From the NCBI GenBank assembly GCA_026003895.1, contig BPIC01000005.1:62001-126000 (forward strand): DNA of 64,000 nucleotides, written 5' to 3'. A program made the position numbers and the translations under genes. Source of the stretch: Dehalococcoidia bacterium (GTDB taxonomy: Bacteria > Chloroflexota > Dehalococcoidia > SpSt-223). Below, piece after piece: positions 1 through 7,395 of the stretch (positions within the stretch are counted from its first letter, which is position 1; every line of letters starts with the position of its first letter). The notes beneath the pieces were generated by a model. That model was given only the letters and a program-made list of their open reading frames with translations, had not been told where the DNA came from and did no database searches.

Positions 1-360
1 TCCGCCACCTTGAAGGAACCGCGACCCCTTGACGTAGTCAGCTCCGGCGAGAAGGGCGCCTACGAACAGTGGGATCTCCCGCGGGTCGGTCGAGCCATCG
101 GCATCGATGGCGACGATGATATCGCCAGTCGCCGCTTCGAAGCCGGCACGCAGCGCGTCTCCCTTCCCCTTGCCTGGCTGCTCGATTACCCGAATATCAG
201 GCATCAGCGCCCGAGCGACCGCCACCGTGTCATCCGTCGAGTGACCATCCACGAGGATGACCTCATCGACGTAGTCGGTTGGAATGTCGCGCAGGACATA
301 GGGGAGGTTCTCCGCCTCATTGAGGGCCGGCACAATCACCGAAACCGTATGTCGAGCCAT
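1..360 (-). CDS. Family 2 glycosyltransferase, N-terminal part (cut by window edge)
   Basis: The 120 codons present begin MARHTVSVIVPALNEAENLP and read open to the window edge, so the C-terminus is missing. The N-terminal beta strand with PALNEAENL, the VDGHSTDD stretch and the DADGSTDP metal-binding DxD-type motif are typical of GT2 enzymes of the dolichol-phosphate mannosyltransferase/polyprenyl glycosyltransferase kind, which move a sugar from a nucleotide sugar to a lipid carrier at the inner membrane face. The start lies 4 bases after the stop of the receiver-like gene on the same strand, so the two are probably co-transcribed. The acceptor cannot be told. Confidence 0.88.
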   Translation of the reverse strand, partial: MARHTVSVIVPALNEAENLPYVLRDIPTDYVDEVILVDGHSTDDTVAVARALMPDIRVIEQPGKGKGDALRAGFEAATGDIIVAIDADGSTDPREIPLFVGALLAGADYVKGSRFLQGGG

Positions 361-364
361 GCTA

Positions 365-802
365 TCAGCCTCCCTGCTGATCGGCGGAGCGACGAGAGAA
401 CACTTCCCCACCCGACCTCAACTCAGTTGAGGTGTCACACCCGCGGACCGCTTTCAAAAACTCTTCAACTCCAACCGGACGTTGCCGGCTCACTTCCAAG
501 ACATAGAGCTCGTCACTCCCCAAGCTCACCGAGACCACCCGAGCATTGGGCCGGACTCCGGCGATTGCTTCCAACAGCGTCACGACTGATTCTGCCGGCA
601 TTCGGTCGGCGACCACGACCGTCGGCTCGTGCTCATGAAGCAGACTTGGTGTAAACTCCCGAACGTGGCACGCATGGGCGACGGTGATCCCGTCGGCCGA
701 ACGCATCATATGCTGGACAAGATCGCGAAGCAGCGCATCCTGATAGACGATCAGCGCCCGCTGCTCGCCTGCATTCCTCTCAGCGCCTACTCCTAACGTC
801 AT
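365..802 (-). CDS. Degenerate response-regulator receiver-like protein
   Basis: A 145-residue protein with a receiver-like pattern: a hydrophobic strand at residues 16-20 (ALIVY), a second strand TVVVADRMP near 61-69 whose Asp66 sits where the phosphoacceptor would be, and a third (ARVVSVSLG) near 87-95. The acidic pair after strand 1 is reduced to QD, and no conserved Lys follows strand 5. It is either a pseudo-receiver or a very divergent one. The start has a good ribosome site (GGAAGGA, four bases before ATG), and a TATAGT -10-like box lies at 848-853 on the same strand. It sits directly upstream of the glycosyltransferase gene. The function is unknown. Confidence 0.6.
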   Translation of the reverse strand: MTLGVGAERNAGEQRALIVYQDALLRDLVQHMMRSADGITVAHACHVREFTPSLLHEHEPTVVVADRMPAESVVTLLEAIAGVRPNARVVSVSLGSDELYVLEVSRQRPVGVEEFLKAVRGCDTSTELRSGGEVFSRRSADQQGG

Positions 803-1567
803 CCGATCCTTCCCGGTGCATTCAGCGCGTCGTTCTGGTTACATCCGACTATAGAGGCCGAGGACGAGCCTGGCATCCGATAAATCACCAGACTTCATGT
901 CGTCTCTTGCAACGACGCCTGTTGACCCCGTGTACGCAACGTGTCGGAGGGCCGCGGAACCTTCGATACGCGTGGTAGTGGACCTTCCACGGTCGACACG
1001 GAGCTCTCTGGGCCGAGTCCGTGCCGATCTCCGTCGAAACGTCGCACAGACGAGTGATCGACCGGCGGAGTTCGGCGACGAACTGCGTAACGCGAGCTAC
1101 GTAGAATCGACGAGCCATCAACGGGACATCGTTCAGATGGATGATCGCGAAATGAGGGAAGACTCCGAGAGAGGCATGGAGCCGCCTCCGCCCACCAACG
1201 GTGGTCGGACACGGTGCCGGTCGGGCGAGGCGGCGGAAAGGTGCGGTCCGGTTGCGGTCGCGGGGTCGGCCAACGCTGGGGGTGCAAGGTTTTGCAGCGC
1301 TCGAAACGTCGGACGGCGCGTCGGAAGGAACGAGTCGGATCTGACAACGGGCGAACGTTCGGGACAAATGAAGTACGCTTTTCTACGAATTGACGCGCGC
1401 CGACAGACCCGGGATGATTGGACGATGAACGCCGCGACCGATGCCGAATGGCCTTGACCGGCCGATGGCGGGACACCACTCCCTCAAGCACGGTCCAGCG
1501 TCCCCTCTCGCGAGTTGTATCTCGGAACGTGCCTCCCTACCGCTAGGGGGCGAAGACGGGAGACAGG
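803..1567. other. Long intergenic region, no convincing gene
   Basis: About 765 bases between the receiver-like gene (minus strand) and the histidine kinase gene (plus strand). Both strands hold open frames up to about 200 codons, but their products are Arg/Ser/Pro-rich without recognisable motifs, overlap each other in several frames, and lack convincing ribosome sites. I read it as non-coding or as thoroughly decayed sequence carrying the two divergent promoters. Confidence 0.55.
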
Positions 1568-2287
1568 ATGGTTGTCATGAGCCGAGGGAAGGCGGGCGCT
1601 CAGCATCCCCGCCGCCGGCGCCGTGTCGGACTGCTCGGCAAGAGTCCCTCGGCCTTGGGTCGGCGGGTGGCCGCCCGACTCGTCAACCTTGAGCGGGAGC
1701 GTCTTGCTCAGCTTCTCCACGACACGCTGACGCAGGACATTTGGTATGCCGCGCTCCTCACCGAGCGGCTGCGCGCTGAGGTGCAAGAGGGAAGCTCCGA
1801 GCGGGCGCTTCAGCGGCTCGATGCGCTGCGCGGCCTCCTTGCCGGACACTACCTCACGGCTCGGTCGATCATCGCGTCGCTCCGCTCTGGCGCCGAGGCG
1901 GTCGACCTCCAGTTGGAGATCCGCCAACTTATCCGTCGCGTGAACGACGTTGCCCCCGGCGTACTGCGGCCGACGATCGATTGGGACATCCTGGCAACTG
2001 TCGCCAATCCGGAAGCGGTCGCCGGGTTGGTACGCGAGTTGGTGACGAACGCCGTCAAGCATTCTGGCGCCAGTTGGATCGAACTGACCATCCACCGGGA
2101 AGGTGATCATCTCCAAATCGTGGTCGCGGATGGTGGTGTTGGGCTGCCGGCGAAGGACGCCGCCGGACGGCCGGTACTGGAGTCACTGCAGGCTCGGGTT
2201 GGCCGTCTCGGCGGCAGCTGCACCATCGCCTCGCGACCCGGCGGCGGCGCGGCGATCTCTGTTCGACTGCCGCAGGAGGCGCAGTGA
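1568..2287 (+). CDS. Soluble NarL-type sensor histidine kinase
   Basis: A 239-residue kinase without membrane segments or a recognisable sensor domain. Residues 41-60 contain the HisKA_3-type phosphoacceptor box (LLHDTLTQ, His51). The HATPase domain follows with an N-box at 157-166 (ELVTNAVKHS), a G1 box at 187-194 (ADGGVGLP) and a Gly-rich G2 stretch near 224-228. It would autophosphorylate on His51 and pass phosphate to the LuxR-type regulator encoded next, whose GTG start overlaps its stop by 4 bases. The GGGAGACAGG ribosome site supports the start. An Arg-rich N-terminal stretch of about 20 residues precedes the core. With no sensor, it probably reads a partner protein or a cytoplasmic signal. 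Confidence 0.88.
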   Translation: MVVMSRGKAGAQHPRRRRRVGLLGKSPSALGRRVAARLVNLERERLAQLLHDTLTQDIWYAALLTERLRAEVQEGSSERALQRLDALRGLLAGHYLTARSIIASLRSGAEAVDLQLEIRQLIRRVNDVAPGVLRPTIDWDILATVANPEAVAGLVRELVTNAVKHSGASWIELTIHREGDHLQIVVADGGVGLPAKDAAGRPVLESLQARVGRLGGSCTIASRPGGGAAISVRLPQEAQ

Positions 2288-3099
2288 CCGCTCCTGAGGA
2301 GCAGGCTGGCCGCCGCCCTCCAACCGGCCCGCAGCGGGCGCGCGTGTTGGTGGTGGACGACCACTTGCTCGTGCGGCAAGGACTGGTCCAACTGTTGGAG
2401 GAAAGTCCTCGGCTTAGCGTCGCCGGCACCGCGGCGACCGCCGAGGAGGCGCTTGCGCTCGTTGCCGAACTCGAGCCCGACGTTGTGCTACTGGATCTCT
2501 ACCTTGGTGCAGCCGATGGTGCGGCCATCATTGACGAACTCCGCCGCGTGCGCCCCGAGGTCAAGGTGGTCATTCTGACGATGTCCGATGACGATAACGA
2601 CCTCCTGCGCACGGTGATGGCTGGCGCCAATGGGTACGTAATCAAGAGCACCGACTTCTCTTCGCTTGTCACCTCGCTGGAATGGGTCATTGCCGGGGAA
2701 GCTGGCCTATCGCGGAGGCTCACCTCACGTCTCGTCGCTCGGCTCCGCGACGCGGCCCTCCAGCCGCGGGTCGACTCCCGCTTCGACCGAATCGAGACTC
2801 GACCACGTCTCGAACGACTCAGCCCACGAGAGCGTGACGTCCTGCTCCTTGTCGCCCGTGGGGCATCGAACCGAGAGATTGCTCGCGACCTCGGCCTCTC
2901 GGAGCATACGGTCCGGACGCACATCACGAACATCCTCGCCAAGCTGGGGCTGGAAAATCGGGTCCAGGCCGCAACCTTCGCCATCCAGCGGGACCTCGTT
3001 CGCGAAGCGGAGTTGAAAACCGAGCCGCCGAGCGATCCCTCAACGAGCGAGTCGCAGACGCTCGGCGAACGGTCCCAGCAGATCCGAGACCAGTCCTAA
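2284..3099 (+). CDS. NarL/LuxR-family response regulator
   Basis: A 271-residue two-domain regulator. The receiver domain (about residues 20-140) is complete: Asp25/Asp26, phosphoacceptor Asp71 (VVLLDLYLG), Thr99 and Lys121. A LuxR-type HTH near residues 190-250 carries LSPRERDVLLLVARGASNRE and EHTVRTHITNILAKL. The C-terminal 25 residues are polar and probably disordered. It starts at a GTG that overlaps the kinase stop in a GTGA arrangement, so translation is probably coupled; the kinase is its obvious partner. Target genes cannot be read from the sequence. Confidence 0.92.
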   Translation: MTAPEEQAGRRPPTGPQRARVLVVDDHLLVRQGLVQLLEESPRLSVAGTAATAEEALALVAELEPDVVLLDLYLGAADGAAIIDELRRVRPEVKVVILTMSDDDNDLLRTVMAGANGYVIKSTDFSSLVTSLEWVIAGEAGLSRRLTSRLVARLRDAALQPRVDSRFDRIETRPRLERLSPRERDVLLLVARGASNREIARDLGLSEHTVRTHITNILAKLGLENRVQAATFAIQRDLVREAELKTEPPSDPSTSESQTLGERSQQIRDQS

Positions 3100-3190
3100 C
3101 CGACTCGGGGGCTTTCGCCTCTCCCCAAACACCGCGTGGCTCGCTAGGCTGAAGGATAGGGCTGCGTCAGGCTGCCCCGAGGAGGACTGG

Positions 3191-3424
3191 ATGCCCGGGC
3201 CGGGACGCTCAACCGACGATGCAGGCACCGCGGCGCGAACTCGGAATTCCCAGCCGGCCACCGACCTGCTTCTCGAACATGCCTCCATCGTCGTCGCCTA
3301 CAGCGAACTGCTCGCGCATCACGCGACGGAGCTCACGCCAATGCACCGCCAGATTCTGGCGGCCATCCACAGCACCGCCGAGCGTCTGCGCAGTGAACTG
3401 CTAGCGGTGCGCCCTTCTCTCTAG
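3191..3424 (+). CDS. Small HisKA-like dimerisation-helix protein
   Basis: A 77-residue protein with a strong ribosome site (GAGGAGG) before ATG. After 22 polar residues it forms one helical hairpin: LLLEHASIVVAYSELLAHH, then MHRQILAAIHSTAERLRSEL. The spacing and pattern match the two helices of a histidine-kinase DHp domain (compare LTAILGYAELL), but the usual phospho-His position is not His and no ATPase domain follows. It lies between the kinase/regulator pair and a convergent LuxR regulator, which suggests a dimerisation or phosphotransfer-modulating accessory protein. The role is an inference; that it is a real gene is fairly likely. Confidence 0.6.
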   Translation: MPGPGRSTDDAGTAARTRNSQPATDLLLEHASIVVAYSELLAHHATELTPMHRQILAAIHSTAERLRSELLAVRPSL

Positions 3425-3431
3425 CCGGTCG

Positions 3432-4124
3432 TCAGTCGCGCCGCGGTCCGTCCCATGTCGCGAAGTCGTTCTGCACCGCGAAGGCTGCCGCCTGTACTCG
3501 ATTGGTGAATCCGAGCTTGCTGAGCAGGTTTGTCACGTGGGTACGAACGGTGTGCTCGGAGATGTGGAGGCTACGCGCGATCTCTTTGTTTGCTGCCCCT
3601 TTCGCGAGGTAGGAGAGGATGACGCGTTCCCGGTCGCTCAGCCGTTCCAGCAGCGGATCGGGTGAACGGTCAACCGGGGCAGCACTCGGCTCGCCGCCTG
3701 CGCTCCGCATTTGGTGCAGTTTCATAGTTAGCCGTGTGGTAAGGGCGCGCGAAAGCGCCACTTCGCCGGCGGCGACACCTTCAAGGGATTTGACGAGCGC
3801 CGCGAACTCGGTGCTTTTCGGGATATAGCCGCTCGCGCCGGCAACGAACACGTCGACGAGTTGATCGTCGTCGATTTCGTCGCTAAGGACGACGACACGG
3901 ACCGTTGGGAATTCCCGGCGGATCTGCCGCAGCAGCTCGATGCTGTCACAGTCGGCGAGTCGTAGGTCGAGGAGGACGACTTCTGGCCGCGTCTGTCGGA
4001 TGGTGCCGATGGCTTCCGCGCAGTTTGACGCCTCGCCGACGACCTCGATGGATTCGTGCTCGCGAAACAGCCCAGCGAGACCAGCTCGGACGAGCTGGTG
4101 GTCGTCGACGAGGACGAGCCTCAC
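3432..4124 (-). CDS. NarL/LuxR-family response regulator
   Basis: A 230-residue regulator with a full receiver: Asp7/Asp8, phosphoacceptor Asp53 (VVLLDLRLA), Ser81 and Lys103. The C-terminal LuxR HTH carries LSDRERVILSYLAKGAANKE and EHTVRTHVTNLLSKLG. It closely resembles the regulator encoded at 2284-3099 in both domains and ends in the same NRVQAA motif, so the two are probably paralogues. The start is GTG after a GGGGGAG ribosome site. It faces the small HisKA-like gene with 7 bases between their stops and has no kinase of its own next to it, so it may share the kinase at 1568. Confidence 0.92.
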   Translation of the reverse strand: MRLVLVDDHQLVRAGLAGLFREHESIEVVGEASNCAEAIGTIRQTRPEVVLLDLRLADCDSIELLRQIRREFPTVRVVVLSDEIDDDQLVDVFVAGASGYIPKSTEFAALVKSLEGVAAGEVALSRALTTRLTMKLHQMRSAGGEPSAAPVDRSPDPLLERLSDRERVILSYLAKGAANKEIARSLHISEHTVRTHVTNLLSKLGFTNRVQAAAFAVQNDFATWDGPRRD

Positions 4125-4271
4125 GGAACTCCCCCACTCTCGCTAACTCTTAATTCGGTGAAGGCAATGGCACCGGCGTTAGGAAGTATAGGGCTGACAG
4201 ATCCCGAATGGACCACGCTCCTCCGAACAACCGAAGACAAAGCTCGGATGCAGAGAGCGAGTTCGGCGCCA

Positions 4272-4664
4272 CTAGCGCCACGTCATCGAGAGGCCAGCCG
4301 ATCGCAGGGCGAGAGCCCGTTCGACAACATCTCGCAGTGCGATCGTTCCGATCGGCTTGGGCGCCACGACGATGTTGAGCGCTTCGGCTTCCTCTTCCAG
4401 ACGCGCCGCCGCCGGGAGGTCGCCGGTCACTACCACGATGGCTGATTCATCAAATCGGCGGTCGGCGCGCAGCGCAATCAGGATCTCCTCGCCGGTTTGG
4501 GGGATACCGAGGCGGAGGTCAAGAAGGATGGCGTCCGCCCGGGCTTGCCCGAGGAAAGCCAAGACCGGCTCGTCGGGCGTCCAGCACGAGACGGTGCACC
4601 CAGCTGCGGTGAGCGCGATCGTAAACACCTCGCGCACCATCGCGTCGTCCTCGACAATCGCCAC
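4272..4664 (-). CDS. Single-domain response regulator (receiver only)
   Basis: A 130-residue CheY-like protein with all receiver residues: acidic EDD at 5-7, phosphoacceptor Asp49 (ILLDLRLG), Thr80 (VVTGD) and Lys103 (APKPIG). There is no output domain, so it acts through partner proteins or as a phosphate sink. The chosen GTG start gives an N-terminus right at strand 1 but has no clear ribosome site; an upstream in-frame extension is open and could add residues. It is on the same strand as the LuxR regulator, 147 bases upstream of it. Confidence 0.85.
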   Translation of the reverse strand: MAIVEDDAMVREVFTIALTAAGCTVSCWTPDEPVLAFLGQARADAILLDLRLGIPQTGEEILIALRADRRFDESAIVVVTGDLPAAARLEEEAEALNIVVAPKPIGTIALRDVVERALALRSAGLSMTWR

Positions 4665-4973
4665 TCGAGCTGAGGCGAGCCGGTCGCTTGCCTGAACGCT
4701 GAGTCCTGACGCCCCCCACCCGTTGATGATGTTCGACTCCCCGGGCGAACTGACGGACGGATGCTAGGTAGGCCGGCTGCCGAGTTCAATCGGTCGAACT
4801 GCTGACTAGAGGGGGATACTGGTCTCCTCCAAAAGACCCAGGACCCGCCGGACCGCCTCACCGAACGACGGCAGTTTGTATCCTGAATGCTTGCCAGTCT
4901 TGGCAGGATGTGATACCACACGGTGGTCCGCGGCACGGCACGGTCGCGCCGCCAGCCGCCTCGGGAGGGGTCG
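4665..4973. other. Divergent intergenic region with a short inverted repeat
   Basis: About 310 bases between the divergent receiver gene and the solute-binding protein gene; it should hold both promoters. The only structure I see is an inverted repeat TGCCA-gtct-TGGCA at 4892-4905, about 70 bases before the lipoprotein start, which could be an operator. A 37-codon minus-strand frame (4806-4919) is discussed under rejected items. Confidence 0.4.
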
Positions 4974-6545
4974 ATGTCTCGCCTCGGTTTGGTCTTCGTC
5001 CTTACTGCGCTCGTTGTAAGCGCTTGTGCTCCGGCTTCTGCACCGCCCACTCCCGTCCAGCCGGGCGCACCCGCTCCTCCGCAAGAGCGTCGTTCCGCCA
5101 ATCAGGTGCTGAAGGTTGCCAAGACCGGGCTGCCCTTGAATGCAAGCCCAGAGAGCTCGGCGCTCAATAACGACGTGATGGGCGCAGCCTTCGACTCAGT
5201 GCTCCGCTTCGGACCTAACTTCGCCTATCGACCCGGCATCGCCGAGAAGTGGGAGCTGCGGCAGGCCGACAACACGTGGCGGCTGACGATCCGCACCGAT
5301 CTGACCTTTTCGAACGGCGAGAAGCTGACTGCCGAAGACGTTGCCTATACCTTCAACATCATTATCGAGAAGCGCTGGGCCCAGTTCGCCAACATCTCGC
5401 TCGTCAGTAAAGCGACCGCGGTGGACGAGAAGACGGTCGATGTCACGACGCGCTCGCTCGACGCGACGTTATTAAACGCGCTGCCAAGCGTGTTTGTCGT
5501 GCCGGCGGCGTATCATGCGGCGAACGCCAACGAATTTGGTCTAAAGCCGGTCGGCTCCGCACCGTGGGAACTTGTGGAATTTCGACCGGCCGATCGGGCG
5601 ATTTACCGGCTGCGTCCGAACTATACCCACCCCTACCGCAAGACGACGGTGACTGAGATCCAGTTCTTCGCTCTTCCCGACCTCGGCCAACAAATCAATG
5701 GGCTGCGTGGCGGGGAAATGGACCTGATCTCGGGCACCTTCCCCACCGACCAAGTCGATATCCTGAAGGGGCAGGGGTATCAGGTGCAAATCCAGTCGGC
5801 AGGGGTCTCGGCGGCGCAGATTCTCGCGCCCGAGATCGATGCGTATGGCTCGCCCCTCAAGGACATCCGCGTTCGGCAGGCGCTGAATTACGCCATCAAC
5901 CGTCAGGCGCTTGCCGATACCTTCTACAAGGGATATAGCGAGCCGGCGAGCCAGATTGCTGATAAAAATGCGCCCTACTTCGACCCGAACAAGCGGCCCT
6001 ATCCGTACGACCCGGCAAAGGCAAAACAGCTTCTGGCTGAAGCGGGGTACCCGAACGGCTTCGCGTTAGCTGGCGGCATCGTCTTCTCCCCGCTGAATTC
6101 CAATCCGAACTTGGTGGCGGTCATGCAAGGCGCGTTTCGCGATATCGGGGTCGAAGTCCCGGTTCGCCAGATGGAGCAGGCCGCTTTCACTGCGCTGATG
6201 AATGGTGGGCAAGGGCCGCGCGGCGACCTGTCGATGATTCAAATCGCGGATGCGTTGGGCTCATTCGCCCAGCTCCCAAACTTGTTTGACTGTGCGCGGC
6301 AAGGGTTTCAACTGCGCTGGTGCAACCGGGAGTTTGAGCGCCTGTTTGTCGCCAGCAAGGGGGAGCCGGACGCTACGAAGCGCAATGCCCTCCTGCGCGA
6401 TGCTTTGAATGCCATCGACGCCGATGTGCCCTACGTGCTGCAAGTCACGGTCCCGCAGTTTACGATCACGAATCCGAAGATCCGCGGCTTCGAGTGGACC
6501 ACGCGCAGCTTTTACGACTTCGACAATGTCTACCGGGTGGAGTGA
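4974..6545 (+). CDS. ABC transporter solute-binding lipoprotein, family 5
   Basis: A 523-residue extracytoplasmic binding protein of the DppA/OppA/NikA family. The ATG at 4974 was chosen over an upstream in-frame GTG because it follows GGGAGGGG and gives a clean lipoprotein signal (TALVVSAC, lipid-anchored Cys18) followed by a Pro/Ala linker. Family hallmarks are ALNNDVMGAAFDSVLRFG, FSNGEKLTAEDVAYTF, the VGSAPWELVEF region and IRVRQALNYAINRQAL near the middle. It should bind a peptide or similar small ligand outside the membrane. No permease or ATPase gene adjoins it; the nearest candidates are the orphan pair at 34.7-36.5 kb. The ligand is unknown. Confidence 0.9.
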   Translation: MSRLGLVFVLTALVVSACAPASAPPTPVQPGAPAPPQERRSANQVLKVAKTGLPLNASPESSALNNDVMGAAFDSVLRFGPNFAYRPGIAEKWELRQADNTWRLTIRTDLTFSNGEKLTAEDVAYTFNIIIEKRWAQFANISLVSKATAVDEKTVDVTTRSLDATLLNALPSVFVVPAAYHAANANEFGLKPVGSAPWELVEFRPADRAIYRLRPNYTHPYRKTTVTEIQFFALPDLGQQINGLRGGEMDLISGTFPTDQVDILKGQGYQVQIQSAGVSAAQILAPEIDAYGSPLKDIRVRQALNYAINRQALADTFYKGYSEPASQIADKNAPYFDPNKRPYPYDPAKAKQLLAEAGYPNGFALAGGIVFSPLNSNPNLVAVMQGAFRDIGVEVPVRQMEQAAFTALMNGGQGPRGDLSMIQIADALGSFAQLPNLFDCARQGFQLRWCNREFERLFVASKGEPDATKRNALLRDALNAIDADVPYVLQVTVPQFTITNPKIRGFEWTTRSFYDFDNVYRVE

Positions 6546-6632
6546 GCGGCCGCCGAGTCATTCTCTGCACCGGGTCGGCGATGTTGGGCGTCGAGGCCGG
6601 AGCGGTCCGTCGCAACGATTTTCATGCCGCGC

Positions 6633-7277
6633 TCACCCCGCGGACGCTGCTTCCGCCGAGGTGCGACCCGGCAGATGGGCAGCGAGCCACGGCAGGGTGC
6701 CGCTCTCGGCGAGAAGCGCGATCCCGAGCAGAAGAAAGACGACCGGTACGAGCGTCCGGCCCCAACGACGGAGCGGATGTGCCACGATGGGTTGGCGGAC
6801 GAGCCATACTCCCACGAGGCACCAGACCCCAGTGAGAACGGCGAATGCTGCCAGCACGACGCCAAGCCGCGCTGGTCCGCTGGCGGCAAAGAGCGGAACA
6901 TAGACGCTGAGATTATCGGCGCCATTCGCAATGGTGATCGTGGCGACCACCCCGGCGCCGCCCGAGCCACGCAGTGCCCGGGGCAGCGGCACGAAATGGT
7001 CGTCCTTGCGGCGAATCAGCATCCAGCCGCCGACCGTGAGGGGAAGCGCTCCGAGCAGTCCAACGGCTTGACGGGGCAGCAGCTGGCCGCCGGCAAATCC
7101 TACGAGGCTCATCATCACCAGCGTGCCAATGCCGAGATAGTGGCCCGCGACGATGTGCATCGCGCGGAAGGCAGCGGTCGTCGAGCCGAACAACACCACG
7201 AGCACGGCCAGATCGTCGAGGTTGGTAGCCACGAAGGCGGCAGCGCCAAGGCCGAGCGCGGCGAGGACGGGCTCCAT
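6633..7277 (-). CDS. CadD-family (cadmium resistance/cation) membrane transporter
   Basis: A 214-residue polytopic protein with about six hydrophobic segments. FVATNLDDLAVLVVLF in TM1, AGHYLGIGTL, LLGALPLTVGGWML and IANGADNLSVYVPLF match the Cad family, whose founding members export cadmium; others may move other cations or solutes. The duplicated Asn-Asp pairs (NLDD, GADN) in the first and fourth segments are the likely functional residues. The frame is open further upstream, but ATG at 7277 gives the expected N-terminus. It is divergent from the NADH dehydrogenase gene, with 118 bases between the starts, so it shares the region holding the Rex-like operator. The substrate is uncertain. Confidence 0.82.
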   Translation of the reverse strand: MEPVLAALGLGAAAFVATNLDDLAVLVVLFGSTTAAFRAMHIVAGHYLGIGTLVMMSLVGFAGGQLLPRQAVGLLGALPLTVGGWMLIRRKDDHFVPLPRALRGSGGAGVVATITIANGADNLSVYVPLFAASGPARLGVVLAAFAVLTGVWCLVGVWLVRQPIVAHPLRRWGRTLVPVVFLLLGIALLAESGTLPWLAAHLPGRTSAEAASAG

Positions 7278-7344
7278 GCCGGGGAGCGTAGACCATGTGG
7301 CGTGAGCGTGGTTGGAACCGCAACGGCATCCCCGACGTCTCTGG

Positions 7345-7362
7345 TTGTGAAATCTTGCACAA
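7345..7362. promoter_or_regulatory. Probable Rex (NADH/NAD+ sensor) operator
   Basis: TTGTGAAATCTTGCACAA is an 18-base inverted repeat matching the known Rex consensus TTGTGAANNNNTTCACAA at 13 of its 14 defined positions. It lies 33 bases before the ndh start and 68 bases from the divergent CadD-family start. Rex is known to repress NADH dehydrogenase genes in Gram-positive bacteria until NADH rises, so the position fits the biology. No rex gene is in the window. Confidence 0.65.
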
Positions 7363-7395
7363 ACTGCGTCGCGAGGGCGCAGGTGGGGGTCGACG

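Noticed and set aside
885..1491. Overlapping frames of 160-198 codons on both strands
   Set aside because: Products are Arg/Ser/Pro-rich, share no motif with known families, overlap one another and lack ribosome sites; they look like chance frames in GC-rich DNA.
4806..4919. 37-codon minus-strand frame whose product ends LGLLEETSIPL
   Set aside because: The C-terminal part looks protein-like, but there is no ribosome site, the start would be a bare GTG, and the region is needed as a divergent promoter. It may be a gene remnant; not enough to call.
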